A program made the translations under genes and the position numbers. This document shows, in pieces, positions 9,541-17,565 of a stretch of 64,000 nt of DNA. The notes under the pieces were generated by a model that saw only the letters and a program-made list of their open reading frames with translations, searched no databases and was not told where the DNA came from. Source of the DNA: Tahibacter soli (GTDB taxonomy: Bacteria; Pseudomonadota; Gammaproteobacteria; Xanthomonadales; Rhodanobacteraceae); contig NZ_JAOVZO020000018.1 of NCBI RefSeq assembly GCF_025717065.2, positions 1 to 64,000 on the forward strand. The letters run 5' to 3'. Within the stretch, counting starts at the first letter, position 1. Each line of letters opens with the position of its first letter.

Positions 9541-11019
9541 ATGAATCGGTGGTCTTGTTTCGGCGCGCGGCGCGCGCGGCAGTGGGCGGCGCTCGGTCTG
9601 GGCCTCGTCGCGTTCGGCGGGCAGGCGCTCGCGCAATGGTCGAACGATCCGGCCGTCAACACGGTCGTCGCCGACGCCGCCGGCGAGCAGACGCTGCCGA
9701 AAGTCGTCGCGGCGCCGGACGGCGGCTACTACGTCAGCTGGGCCGATGCGCCGAACGGCTACGACATCCGCCTGCAGAAACTCGACGCGGCCGGCAATGC
9801 GCTGTGGGCGCCCGGCGGCGTACTCGTCGCCGACCGCAGCTTCAGCTTCGTCTACGACTACAGCCTCGCGGTCGACACGGCCGGCAACGCGCTGCTCGCG
9901 TTCCACTGCTGCGAGAACAATTCCGCGGACGAACACATCGTCGCGCAGCGCATGTCGCCGCAGGGCGCGCCGCTGTGGGGCGCGAACGGCGTGACCGTGT
10001 CGAGCGCCGGCGAAGGCGGCCTCGTGTCCCGCATCGCGGGCACGAGCGACGGCGGCGCCGCGGTCGCGTGGGCGAACGCGACCTCGCAGGTGCGCGTGCA
10101 GAAGCTCGACGCGCAGGGCGCGCCGCAGTGGGCCGGAGCGGGCGTCACGTATGCGCCGACCGGCAACGGCAAGTTCCTGCTGTCCGACCTGCAGGCGTCG
10201 GACAACGGCAACGCGATCGTGTCGTTTCAGGCGCAGCTCGCGAACTTCAACCGCCAGCTTTGGACGCAGAAGCTCGCGTCGGCCGACGGCGCGTCGCTGT
10301 GGGGCGCGAGCCCGGTCGTGATCTCGGACAATTCCAGCGGCATCCTGCAGCTCGGCTACTTCCCGCCGTTCGTCGACGACGGCGCCGGCGGCGCGGTGTA
10401 CGTCTGGTACGTCGTGTCGGGCCTGAACGGCGGCAACGTGCGTGCGCAGCACGTCGACGCGGCCGGCGCGAAAAAGCTCGCCGCGAACGGCCTCGATCTC
10501 ACGATCGACGCGACGCAAAGCCACTACAACGCGGTCGGCTTCTACGACCGCGCCACCGGCGACATCTACGCGCTGTGGCAGGACGTGCGCATCACGCCGA
10601 CGCAGCGCTACTACGGCATGTCGGCGCAGCGCGTCGACGCGACCGGCGCCCGGGCGTGGGGCGACAACGGCAAGACGCTGCTCGCGACCGACCTGCCGAT
10701 CACGACGTCGCAGTTCACCGCGCTGCCGGCGCCGGGCGGCATGCTCGCCGGCTGGGTCACCGACACGCTGCCGAACCCGACGCCGATGGCCGTCGCGCGC
10801 ATCGCGGCGAACGGCGACTACGTCTGGTCGACGCCGTGGACCACCGTGAAGACGGCCACGTCGAACGTCTCGCGCGCCGGCGGCGTCGCGTCGGCCGACC
10901 AGGCGGTATACGTGTGGAGCGATTCGGCCGCCGACGAAGGCGACGTGCGCGTGCAGAACCTGCGCTACGACGGCACGCTCGGCGACAGCGACACGATCTT
11001 CGAGTCGGGCTTCGAGTAA
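9541..11019 (+). CDS. Secreted beta-propeller-like repeat protein with C-terminal IFESGFE tag
   Basis: 492 residues with a clear signal peptide (cleavage expected after GGQALA). The body is built of ~55-residue repeats with the pattern V-x-W ... VRxQxLDAxGxxxWG, seen about seven times, which suggests a beta-propeller. The protein ends DTIFESGFE. The same short C-terminal tag, DVIFEDGFEQ, ends the secreted endonuclease at 35344-37389. GAGGG precedes the ATG. No enzymatic motif is visible and the function is unknown; the next gene starts 3 bases after its stop. Confidence 0.85.
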   Translation: MNRWSCFGARRARQWAALGLGLVAFGGQALAQWSNDPAVNTVVADAAGEQTLPKVVAAPDGGYYVSWADAPNGYDIRLQKLDAAGNALWAPGGVLVADRSFSFVYDYSLAVDTAGNALLAFHCCENNSADEHIVAQRMSPQGAPLWGANGVTVSSAGEGGLVSRIAGTSDGGAAVAWANATSQVRVQKLDAQGAPQWAGAGVTYAPTGNGKFLLSDLQASDNGNAIVSFQAQLANFNRQLWTQKLASADGASLWGASPVVISDNSSGILQLGYFPPFVDDGAGGAVYVWYVVSGLNGGNVRAQHVDAAGAKKLAANGLDLTIDATQSHYNAVGFYDRATGDIYALWQDVRITPTQRYYGMSAQRVDATGARAWGDNGKTLLATDLPITTSQFTALPAPGGMLAGWVTDTLPNPTPMAVARIAANGDYVWSTPWTTVKTATSNVSRAGGVASADQAVYVWSDSAADEGDVRVQNLRYDGTLGDSDTIFESGFE

Positions 11020-11022
11020 GCG

Positions 11023-11577
11023 ATGACGCCGATCCTCGCGGCGCTCGCGTTTGCGACCGCCGCGGCGGCACAGCCGGACGGCTGTGCCGCCTTGTCCACA
11101 TTGATCTTTTCCGGCAACGGCGGCTGGCGGGCGCATGGCGCGGCGCCGGCGTGGCGCGTCGACGACGGCGGGTTCGCGATCGACGACGACGGCGCGCGCG
11201 TCTACGACGCGAGCGTCGAATCGCCCGCGTTCGCGGTGCCGAACGAGCGCGGCGAGATCGTCGTCGAGCATAGCGTCGACGTGTCGTGGGCGAGCACGGC
11301 GGCGGTGCTCGACGTGTCGATCGACGGTGCGCCGTGGCGCGACTTCGTCGCGGCGGGCGGCAGATTCGACGGTGGCGGATACGACGCGACGAGCTACCGC
11401 GGCAACCCGCTCGGCGAACGCGCGGCGTGGGGCGGCACCACGGCACTCCTCACGCGAGCGGTACTGCCGCGCGAAACGCACGGCAAGCATGTTCGGCTGA
11501 GGTTTCGCATCGGGTCGGGCGGGTCGGGAGATGCGCGGGCGGGGTGGCGGATCGGGCGGGTGGGTTGTGCGTGGTAG
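11023..11577 (+). CDS. Secreted hypothetical protein, probable beta-sandwich
   Basis: 184 residues with a short signal peptide ending near AAAAQ. The body is rich in beta-type sequence (GWRAHGAAPAWRVDDGGF, LDVSIDGAPWRDF, VRLRFRIGSGG) with the general look of a carbohydrate-binding or MAM-like jelly roll. That fold is an impression only. It follows the propeller protein with a 3-base gap, so the two are probably co-transcribed and act together outside the cytoplasm. Confidence 0.65.
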   Translation: MTPILAALAFATAAAAQPDGCAALSTLIFSGNGGWRAHGAAPAWRVDDGGFAIDDDGARVYDASVESPAFAVPNERGEIVVEHSVDVSWASTAAVLDVSIDGAPWRDFVAAGGRFDGGGYDATSYRGNPLGERAAWGGTTALLTRAVLPRETHGKHVRLRFRIGSGGSGDARAGWRIGRVGCAW

Positions 11578-11727
11578 CACGCATCGCCGCTCGCTTCCCG
11601 CTCTTCATCCCGGCGAATGCGGCCGGTCGACGCGCCTCGCGGAATTCTTTCGCCATGGCCCGGTCGCGGCGGGAGGTCGACCCGGTCCGGCACGACGGCG
11701 GCGCCGTCGTGCCGGGACGCCGGTCGG

Positions 11728-12558
11728 TCAGTACCCGCTGTAGTACGAATCGCAATAGTGGCGATCGAACTGGTCGTACCACTCCTTGCAGATGTCGTAC
11801 TTGCGCCGGTAGGTGATCAGCCGGTTGTATACATTCATCATGTTGTACCACATCCCGTCGAGCGCGCCGAGATTGATGTTGACCGAAAACGGTCCGCGCC
11901 CGAATCCGATGCCGGAGCCGAACCACGATCCGATGTAGCGGTCGATCTGCGCCGACTCGATGCGCTGCCGGATCATCCAGGCGCCGTTTTCGCAGACGTA
12001 GCGCGGATTGGAGAACTCGTCCTTGACCGTGTTCAGGTCCGGAAAAGTGCTGCAGTTCTCGATGTCCGCGAGGTACGACGTCTCGCACTGCGACGGGTCG
12101 CGCGACGGATTGGAATAGCAACCGGCGAGCATTTCGTTGGCGTACGAGTAGTGCCCGTTGATCTGGATGCGGTACAACTCGGCGCTCCAGCCGACGAAAC
12201 GGCTGGGATACGGATACGTCGCGCCCGCGAGGACGGACGACGCCGAACTCGGCACGCCGGCGACGAATTCGCGCGTGCAGTCCTTCGGACGGCCTTCGCG
12301 TCCGAGCACGTCGCAGATGTCCGGTGCCGACGGGTAGTAGTCGTATTCCGGATAGACGCCCCAGTCGTAGTAGCCCCAGACGCCGTCGCTCAAGTCGCCG
12401 AGATAGATTTCGGGACTGTTGTTGTACACGCCTATGACGTCGATCACGCCGAGCGTATACGGGCTTCCCTGGACGTTGTAGAGGCTCGCCTCCGCGCGCG
12501 GAGCAAACGTGCCGGCGAGCGCGAGCGCCCCGGCGACGGCCATTCCCAGTACTTTCAC
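11728..12558 (-). CDS. Secreted Tyr/Asn-rich hypothetical protein, last gene of the Fic operon
   Basis: 276 residues beginning with a GTG codon at 12558. AAGGAG sits 6 bases upstream and overlaps the end of the fic gene, so translation is likely coupled. A signal peptide is present (cleavage near RAEA). The mature protein has many Tyr, Trp and Asp residues and about nine Cys, which suits a disulfide-bonded extracytoplasmic protein. No known domain is recognised. Its place 10 bases behind a Fic gene suggests a shared pathway or only a shared promoter; sequence alone cannot decide. Confidence 0.75.
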   Translation of the reverse strand: MKVLGMAVAGALALAGTFAPRAEASLYNVQGSPYTLGVIDVIGVYNNSPEIYLGDLSDGVWGYYDWGVYPEYDYYPSAPDICDVLGREGRPKDCTREFVAGVPSSASSVLAGATYPYPSRFVGWSAELYRIQINGHYSYANEMLAGCYSNPSRDPSQCETSYLADIENCSTFPDLNTVKDEFSNPRYVCENGAWMIRQRIESAQIDRYIGSWFGSGIGFGRGPFSVNINLGALDGMWYNMMNVYNRLITYRRKYDICKEWYDQFDRHYCDSYYSGY

Positions 12559-12568
12559 TATCGTCTCC

Positions 12569-13615
12569 TTAATTCAAGACTTTAAAGATGGACGGAGTCA
12601 TGACATCCATTGCGCCGATGGCCGCAGGATCGACGAGCCCCGTTCGTTTCGTTGGAAGGTCTCCATTCCCCGCACACGCTTCCCACAGGAAGTCCGGCGT
12701 ACCGGACTTCCTCCCAGACACCTCGTCGCTCGCGCACGCGCGTCCGCCCGATTCGGGCATCGCCGCGCCGCAAGACGGCGCCGGCGCGGCGCCATGCCTT
12801 GCCGCCAGCAACTCGTCGAACCGGCGCTGCGCAGCGCGCATGTCGCCTGAAATGCTTCGCGCGCCCGCGGACGCGGTCGCGACCAGCGCGTCGAACTCGT
12901 CGAAATTCCCGCGCAGCAGTCGCGGATACGCCGCTCTCCAGAAGCGTCCGGACGCCTGGAAAAAGAACGCGATATTCAGCGCGGCCGCCGACGGGCCGCG
13001 CAGGTCGCGCAGCAGTCGATAGACCAGGCTTCTCGTCGTGCGGCCGTTCCCGTCGACGAACGGGTGCACGGCGACGACGGCGATTCCGAGCGCGAAGGCC
13101 GCGGCGACCCCGCGGTTGCCCGCGTCGTAGCGCGAGAACAGGCGCTTGACGATGCCTTTCACGTCGGACGGGGCCGGCAGCCGCATGACCGATCCGTCGG
13201 GCAGCGCGGTCGCGAGTTCGTGGACCCTGAACGGGTTCTCGGGCGAGTCGCCGACGACGATGCCGCGATGAAACTGCCGCAGGGTTGCGAAGCCGGGACG
13301 CCGCATGTCCACTTCCGTCGCGCGCGATCGCAGGCGCAAGCCCACGGCGAGCAGCGACGTGTCCGGCGCGGCGTCCAGCGGCCGCGGCAGCGCAGACGGA
13401 TGGACCGGCAGCGCGCCACGCCATGGCGCCGAGGAAATGGCATACGCCGCCAGGACGTCCCAGAGCGCGTCGTCAAAACCCGGATCTTCCTCGGCGTTCG
13501 CGTCGCCGGCGCGGCGCGCGCCCGCGTGATCGAGCAGCGCGAGCAGCGTCGCCGGCGCGATCCGCGGACCGCGGAGGTCGCGATCGGCCACGAAGAGTCT
13601 CGGCATCGCCTCCAT
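12569..13615 (-). CDS. Fic-domain protein (putative AMP-transferase)
   Basis: 348 residues. The catalytic loop is intact: His184 in HPFVDGNGRTTR matches HxFx(D/E)GNGRxxR, and His184 is the predicted catalytic base. Fic enzymes usually AMPylate protein hydroxyl groups. The N-terminal ~110 residues do not show the (S/T)xxxE(G/N) autoinhibitory helix, and I do not see one at the C-terminus either, so control may come from another protein. The last ~50 residues, after a perfect 26-base inverted repeat, look unrelated to the Fic core. Start: ATG 13615, 4 bases after the upstream stop codon; ATG 13606 is an alternative. Confidence 0.85.
   Translation of the reverse strand: MEAMPRLFVADRDLRGPRIAPATLLALLDHAGARRAGDANAEEDPGFDDALWDVLAAYAISSAPWRGALPVHPSALPRPLDAAPDTSLLAVGLRLRSRATEVDMRRPGFATLRQFHRGIVVGDSPENPFRVHELATALPDGSVMRLPAPSDVKGIVKRLFSRYDAGNRGVAAAFALGIAVVAVHPFVDGNGRTTRSLVYRLLRDLRGPSAAALNIAFFFQASGRFWRAAYPRLLRGNFDEFDALVATASAGARSISGDMRAAQRRFDELLAARHGAAPAPSCGAAMPESGGRACASDEVSGRKSGTPDFLWEACAGNGDLPTKRTGLVDPAAIGAMDVMTPSIFKVLN
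12687..12712. repeat. Perfect 26-base inverted repeat inside the fic 3' region
   Basis: Arms AGGAAGTCCGG and CCGGACTTCCT (11 bp each) enclose a 4-base loop. The repeat encodes part of Fic residues ~301-310, beyond the catalytic core. It could be the palindrome of a repeat element that was taken into the reading frame, or an RNA hairpin between fic and the downstream gene. Confidence 0.7.
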
Positions 13616-13619
13616 GGCG

Positions 13620-14477
13620 TTACCGCGCGCCCGACTGCAAGCGGGTTTCGACGTCGCGCAGCGCGAATTCGATTTTCTTGCGCGCGGCGTCGTTGCGGGC
13701 CGCCGCCAATGCCTGCGTATAGTATTTGCGCGCGAGTTCGAGGTTCGGCTGCGCCGCGCCGTGATAGGTCTCCGCGAGCTTCAGCGCGGCATCGGGATCG
13801 TTCGCTTCGGCGAGCGTGGTCAGGTGCTTCCGCACCTTGCCGAGCCACTCGTCGTATTGCGAACTTTGCGGCCTGACATTTTTCGGCGGATACGAGTACA
13901 GGCTCAGCATGGCATTCCGGTCGCCGGCCTCGGCCGCCATGAGCGCCCATTCGCCGTAGGCGGCCAGTTCGTCTTCGGTCAACTGGCGACACTGGTCGCG
14001 AGCGATCTGCTGGTTCTTCTTGAGTGCGTTGTCGGCCGCGACGCTGCCGGTCTCGCCGAACGACGCGTACTTCTTTTCATTGAGCAGATGGTCTTCGCAC
14101 TCGGCGAGCACCTGCGCCAGCGTGTAGGCCGCGGCGGCGTCGCCGGCCGACGCGCGGGCGGAAAGATCGCCGTAGACGTCGCGCATCGTGCGCGTCGAGA
14201 AATCTTCCTTGATGGCGTTGAGCGGTTTGTACTGCGCGAGCAGCGCGCGCTCGGCCAGCGCGTTCGCTTGCGCGGTGGTCAGCGTTGCCGATTCTTCGGG
14301 AGCGCGATCGCCGGTCGACGCCGCCGCCGCGGCCTTTGGCGCCGACGTGCCCGGAGCCGAAGACGGCGCTCCCGCGGCGGTCCGCTCGTCGGGCGCGAGC
14401 GGCGCGCGATCGAACACGTAGACGAAGGCGCCGACGAGGATCAGCAGCCCGACGAATGAAGCAATGCGTTTTCCCAT
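13620..14477 (-). CDS. Membrane-anchored helical-repeat (Sel1/TPR-like) protein, first gene of the Fic operon
   Basis: 285 residues: an N-terminal membrane anchor (residues ~4-20), an Ala/Pro/Ser-rich linker, then alpha-helical repeats with Sel1-like spacing (AAAYTLAQVLAECEDHL, DPDAALKLAETYHGAAQP, LARKYYTQALAAARND). The ATG at 14477 has GAGGA upstream; a longer reading to 14648 lacks support. The domain probably faces the periplasm. It ends 4 bases before fic, so the two are surely co-transcribed. A partner or target-binding role for the Fic protein is a guess from context. Confidence 0.7.
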   Translation of the reverse strand: MGKRIASFVGLLILVGAFVYVFDRAPLAPDERTAAGAPSSAPGTSAPKAAAAASTGDRAPEESATLTTAQANALAERALLAQYKPLNAIKEDFSTRTMRDVYGDLSARASAGDAAAAYTLAQVLAECEDHLLNEKKYASFGETGSVAADNALKKNQQIARDQCRQLTEDELAAYGEWALMAAEAGDRNAMLSLYSYPPKNVRPQSSQYDEWLGKVRKHLTTLAEANDPDAALKLAETYHGAAQPNLELARKYYTQALAAARNDAARKKIEFALRDVETRLQSGAR

Positions 14478-14884
14478 GATCCGTCCTCGGTAGCACCGCG
14501 CACTCGGCGGCAGACACCATGTCGCCGCACGAACGCGCGTGCGCGTTTCGTCCGTATGTTTACGAATGGCCGATTGCAAAGGTGAAATGCCACGGCTGAC
14601 ATTTCCCGCGCATCTGCGCCGCTCGCCGCGTCGTTCGACCCGGCACATGAAGCATTACCGGAATGTCGCGAAAAATCGGATCATGCCGATGTCGCAGGCG
14701 ACGATGCGGTCGCCCCGCGGAACGATGGTCCGACGCACCGCGCCGGCCGCCGCAGCGTTTCCCGGCAAGCGGCATGCCGAGAATCCCGCGGCACTTCGCC
14801 CCGCCCGCGCTGTCGGAATCGCCCGGCTACGCCTCGCCACGCCTTTGCCGCACAATCCGCTACGGCCCGCCCAGCAGGACGCTC
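14478..14884. other. Non-coding divergent region upstream of mprF and the Fic operon
   Basis: This 407-bp region has visibly lower GC around 14535-14710 and no credible coding frame on either strand. It must hold the promoters of both flanking transcription units. No palindrome or strong sigma-70 pair stands out. Confidence 0.5.
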
Positions 14885-17500
14885 ATGACCGACGCCGCCA
14901 TCGACGACACCCCCGCCCGCGGTCGCGCCGCCCGCCTGCGCTGGCTCGTGCCGATCGCGTTCCTCGCGCTGACGGGCTGGCTCGTCTGGCGCGAACTCGA
15001 CACGTTCGACCTCGCGCAGACGCAGCGCACGCTGCTCGCCGTGCCGACGCTAGGCGCGCTCGGCATCGCGCTCGCGGCGTTCGCCGCGGTCGCGGCGACC
15101 GGCCTCGTCGACCTCGTGATCGCGCGCTGGCTCGGCATCGCCATGCCCGCGCGCGACATGCTGCAGCTCGCGTTCGTCGCCAACGCGCTGGCCAATACCG
15201 TGAATCTTTCCGGCGCGATGGGCGCCGGCGTGCGGCTGATGGGGCTGACGTCCGGCGGCGTCGAGCTGTCGCGCGCCGCGGCGCTGATCGGCATGCAGGC
15301 GCTGTCGCTGCCGCTGGGCCTCTCGTTGCTCGTCGTCGCGACGCTCGCGCTCGGCAGCCTGCCGATGACGCCCGGCACCGCGACGCGCTGGCTCGCGTAC
15401 GCCGTGCTCGCCGGCGCCGCGCTGTACCTGCCGTTGTATTTCGCGCTGACGCGTCAACGCCGCCTGATGCGCTGGCTGCCGGCCGAACAGCCGCTGCCGG
15501 GCTGGGGTCTGCGGCTCGCGCTGACCGGCCTGTCGCTCGTCGACTGGCTGTTCGCCTGCGCGGTGCTGTACGCGTGCCTGCACGTCAGCGGTGCGGCGGT
15601 CGAACCGCTGATGCTCGTCGGCGCGTTCGCCGGCGCGTCGGTGCTCGGGCTCGTCAGCCTCGTGCCGGGCGGCATCGGCGTGTTCGACGGTCTGATGCTG
15701 CTCGCGCTCGGCGCGGCCGGCTACGACCAGGCGGCGATTCTCTCCGCGCTGTTCCTGTTCCGCCTCGCCTATTACCTCTTGCCGCTGTTCTTCGGGCTGT
15801 ACGCGGGATCGGGCATGCTGGCCAACCGCCTGCCGCTCCTGGTGCGCCTGCGCGAGCGTCTCGCGGGGCACCCGCTGTTCGGCCTGCTCGGCCTGCCGGC
15901 GAGCCTGCTCGCCGATCTCGGCGTGCGCCTGATCGCGGTGTTCACGTTCGGCGCCGGCGTGCTGGCGCTCGCGTCGGCCGCGATACCCGCGGTGCACGAA
16001 CACATCCAGGTCGTGCGCGAGCACATGCCGCTCCTCGCCGTCGAGGGCGCGTACTGGCTCAGCGTGCTCACCGGCGTGCTGCTACTGGGTCTTGCGCGCG
16101 GCATCGACGGACGGCTGCGCGTGGCGTATCCGCTGACGCAGGCGGTGCTGCTCGCCTCGGCGCTGCTCGCGCTGACCAAGGGCCTGCATTTCGGCGAGGC
16201 GCTGTTCGTGCTCGGCGTGATGGCGCTGTTGCGCACGCGCAAGGCCGCGTTCACGCAGCGCGCGATGAGCCTCATGTCGGCGACGACGTTCGGCTGGTTC
16301 GCGGGACTCGTGGGCGTCGTCGTCGTGTTCTTCGCGATCGGCGTCGCCGCGGTGCTCGGCGACGATTCGTTCGACCTCTTCTACATCGGCTTCGGCGAAC
16401 ATTCGTCGCGGCTCGCGCGCGGCCTCGCGGCAGCCGTGCTCGGCATGGTCGTCTACCTCATCTGGCAGAGCTTCGCGGTACGCCGCCCGCATCCGGCGGC
16501 GCCGGTGCGCGCCGAGCTCGCCGAAGCGCGCGAAATCTATCTCAAGCACGGCGGCGGCGAGTTCGCGCACCTGTCGTTCATGGGCGACAAGTCGCTGTTC
16601 TGGGCCGCCGACCGGCAGGCCGTCGTCGCATACGGCGTGATCCGCGACCGGCTCGTCGCGCTCGGCACGCCGTGCGGGCCGGACGCCGCGGTGTCGCGCG
16701 CGATCCTCGACTTTCGCCGCTACGCCGACAGCCAGGACCGGCGCCCGCTGTTCTACGAAGTGCTCGAACCCGACCTGTCGCTGTTCCACGACCACGGCTT
16801 CGACCTGTTCAAACTGGGCGAACTGGCCATCGTTCCGCTGTCCGAGTTCTCGCTCGCCGGCAAGCGCTGGGAGGACCTGCGCCAGGCGGTGAACCGCTCG
16901 ACCAAGGAGAACCTCACGTTCGAACTCGCGCACCCGCCGTTCGACACGGTGCTCATGGCCGACGTCGAGCGCGTGTCCGACGCGTGGCTCGCCGACAAGG
17001 GCGGCAGCGAGAAGGGTTTCTCGCTCGGCCGCTACGACGCGGACTATCTCGGCTGGAGCCCGCTCGCGCTCGTGCGCCGCGGCGACGAACTGCTCGCGTT
17101 CGCGAACGTGCTGCCGGCCTACGGACCGAACGGCACGGCGAGCGTCGATCTGATGCGACACGTGCCCGGCGCGCCGCGCTCGACGATGGATTTTCTGTTC
17201 GCGCGCGTGATGCAGTGGGCGCAGGAATCGGGCTACGCGCAGTTCAGCCTCGGCATGGCGCCGCTGTCGAACGTCGGCGCCAACCCGTACGCGCGCATCA
17301 ACGAGCGGCTCGCGTCGCTCGCGTTCCGCTACGGCAACAGCCGTTACAATTATCAAGGTGTACGACGGTACAAAGACAAGTTCAAGCCGGAATGGACCGG
17401 CTCGTACCTCGCCTATCCGCGCGGCATGTGGGTGCCGGGCCTGCTCGTCGACGTCGCGGCGCTCGTCGCCGGCGGCTATCGCAAGCTGCTGCGCGGCTGA
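14885..17500 (+). CDS. mprF: Bifunctional phosphatidylglycerol aminoacyltransferase/flippase, MprF family
   Basis: 871-residue inner-membrane enzyme that transfers an amino acid (usually lysine or alanine) from aminoacyl-tRNA to phosphatidylglycerol and flips the product outward, which lowers surface charge and protects against cationic peptides. The N-terminal ~540 residues carry about 14 hydrophobic segments of the flippase and synthase membrane domain. The soluble C-terminal ~300 residues are the GNAT-like synthase domain (GDKSLFWAADRQAVVAYG; SFSLGMAPLSNVG-like segment). The ATG at 14885 follows AGGA and matches family length. The amino acid used cannot be told from sequence. A virJ/acvB homologue lies 2.4 kb away. 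Confidence 0.93.
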   Translation: MTDAAIDDTPARGRAARLRWLVPIAFLALTGWLVWRELDTFDLAQTQRTLLAVPTLGALGIALAAFAAVAATGLVDLVIARWLGIAMPARDMLQLAFVANALANTVNLSGAMGAGVRLMGLTSGGVELSRAAALIGMQALSLPLGLSLLVVATLALGSLPMTPGTATRWLAYAVLAGAALYLPLYFALTRQRRLMRWLPAEQPLPGWGLRLALTGLSLVDWLFACAVLYACLHVSGAAVEPLMLVGAFAGASVLGLVSLVPGGIGVFDGLMLLALGAAGYDQAAILSALFLFRLAYYLLPLFFGLYAGSGMLANRLPLLVRLRERLAGHPLFGLLGLPASLLADLGVRLIAVFTFGAGVLALASAAIPAVHEHIQVVREHMPLLAVEGAYWLSVLTGVLLLGLARGIDGRLRVAYPLTQAVLLASALLALTKGLHFGEALFVLGVMALLRTRKAAFTQRAMSLMSATTFGWFAGLVGVVVVFFAIGVAAVLGDDSFDLFYIGFGEHSSRLARGLAAAVLGMVVYLIWQSFAVRRPHPAAPVRAELAEAREIYLKHGGGEFAHLSFMGDKSLFWAADRQAVVAYGVIRDRLVALGTPCGPDAAVSRAILDFRRYADSQDRRPLFYEVLEPDLSLFHDHGFDLFKLGELAIVPLSEFSLAGKRWEDLRQAVNRSTKENLTFELAHPPFDTVLMADVERVSDAWLADKGGSEKGFSLGRYDADYLGWSPLALVRRGDELLAFANVLPAYGPNGTASVDLMRHVPGAPRSTMDFLFARVMQWAQESGYAQFSLGMAPLSNVGANPYARINERLASLAFRYGNSRYNYQGVRRYKDKFKPEWTGSYLAYPRGMWVPGLLVDVAALVAGGYRKLLRG

Positions 17501-17565
17501 GCGCACGAGCCGTCGTCCGCTTTGGGCTAAAGTAGGATCGTTCGGCTTCGTCGTCGCAGACCGGC

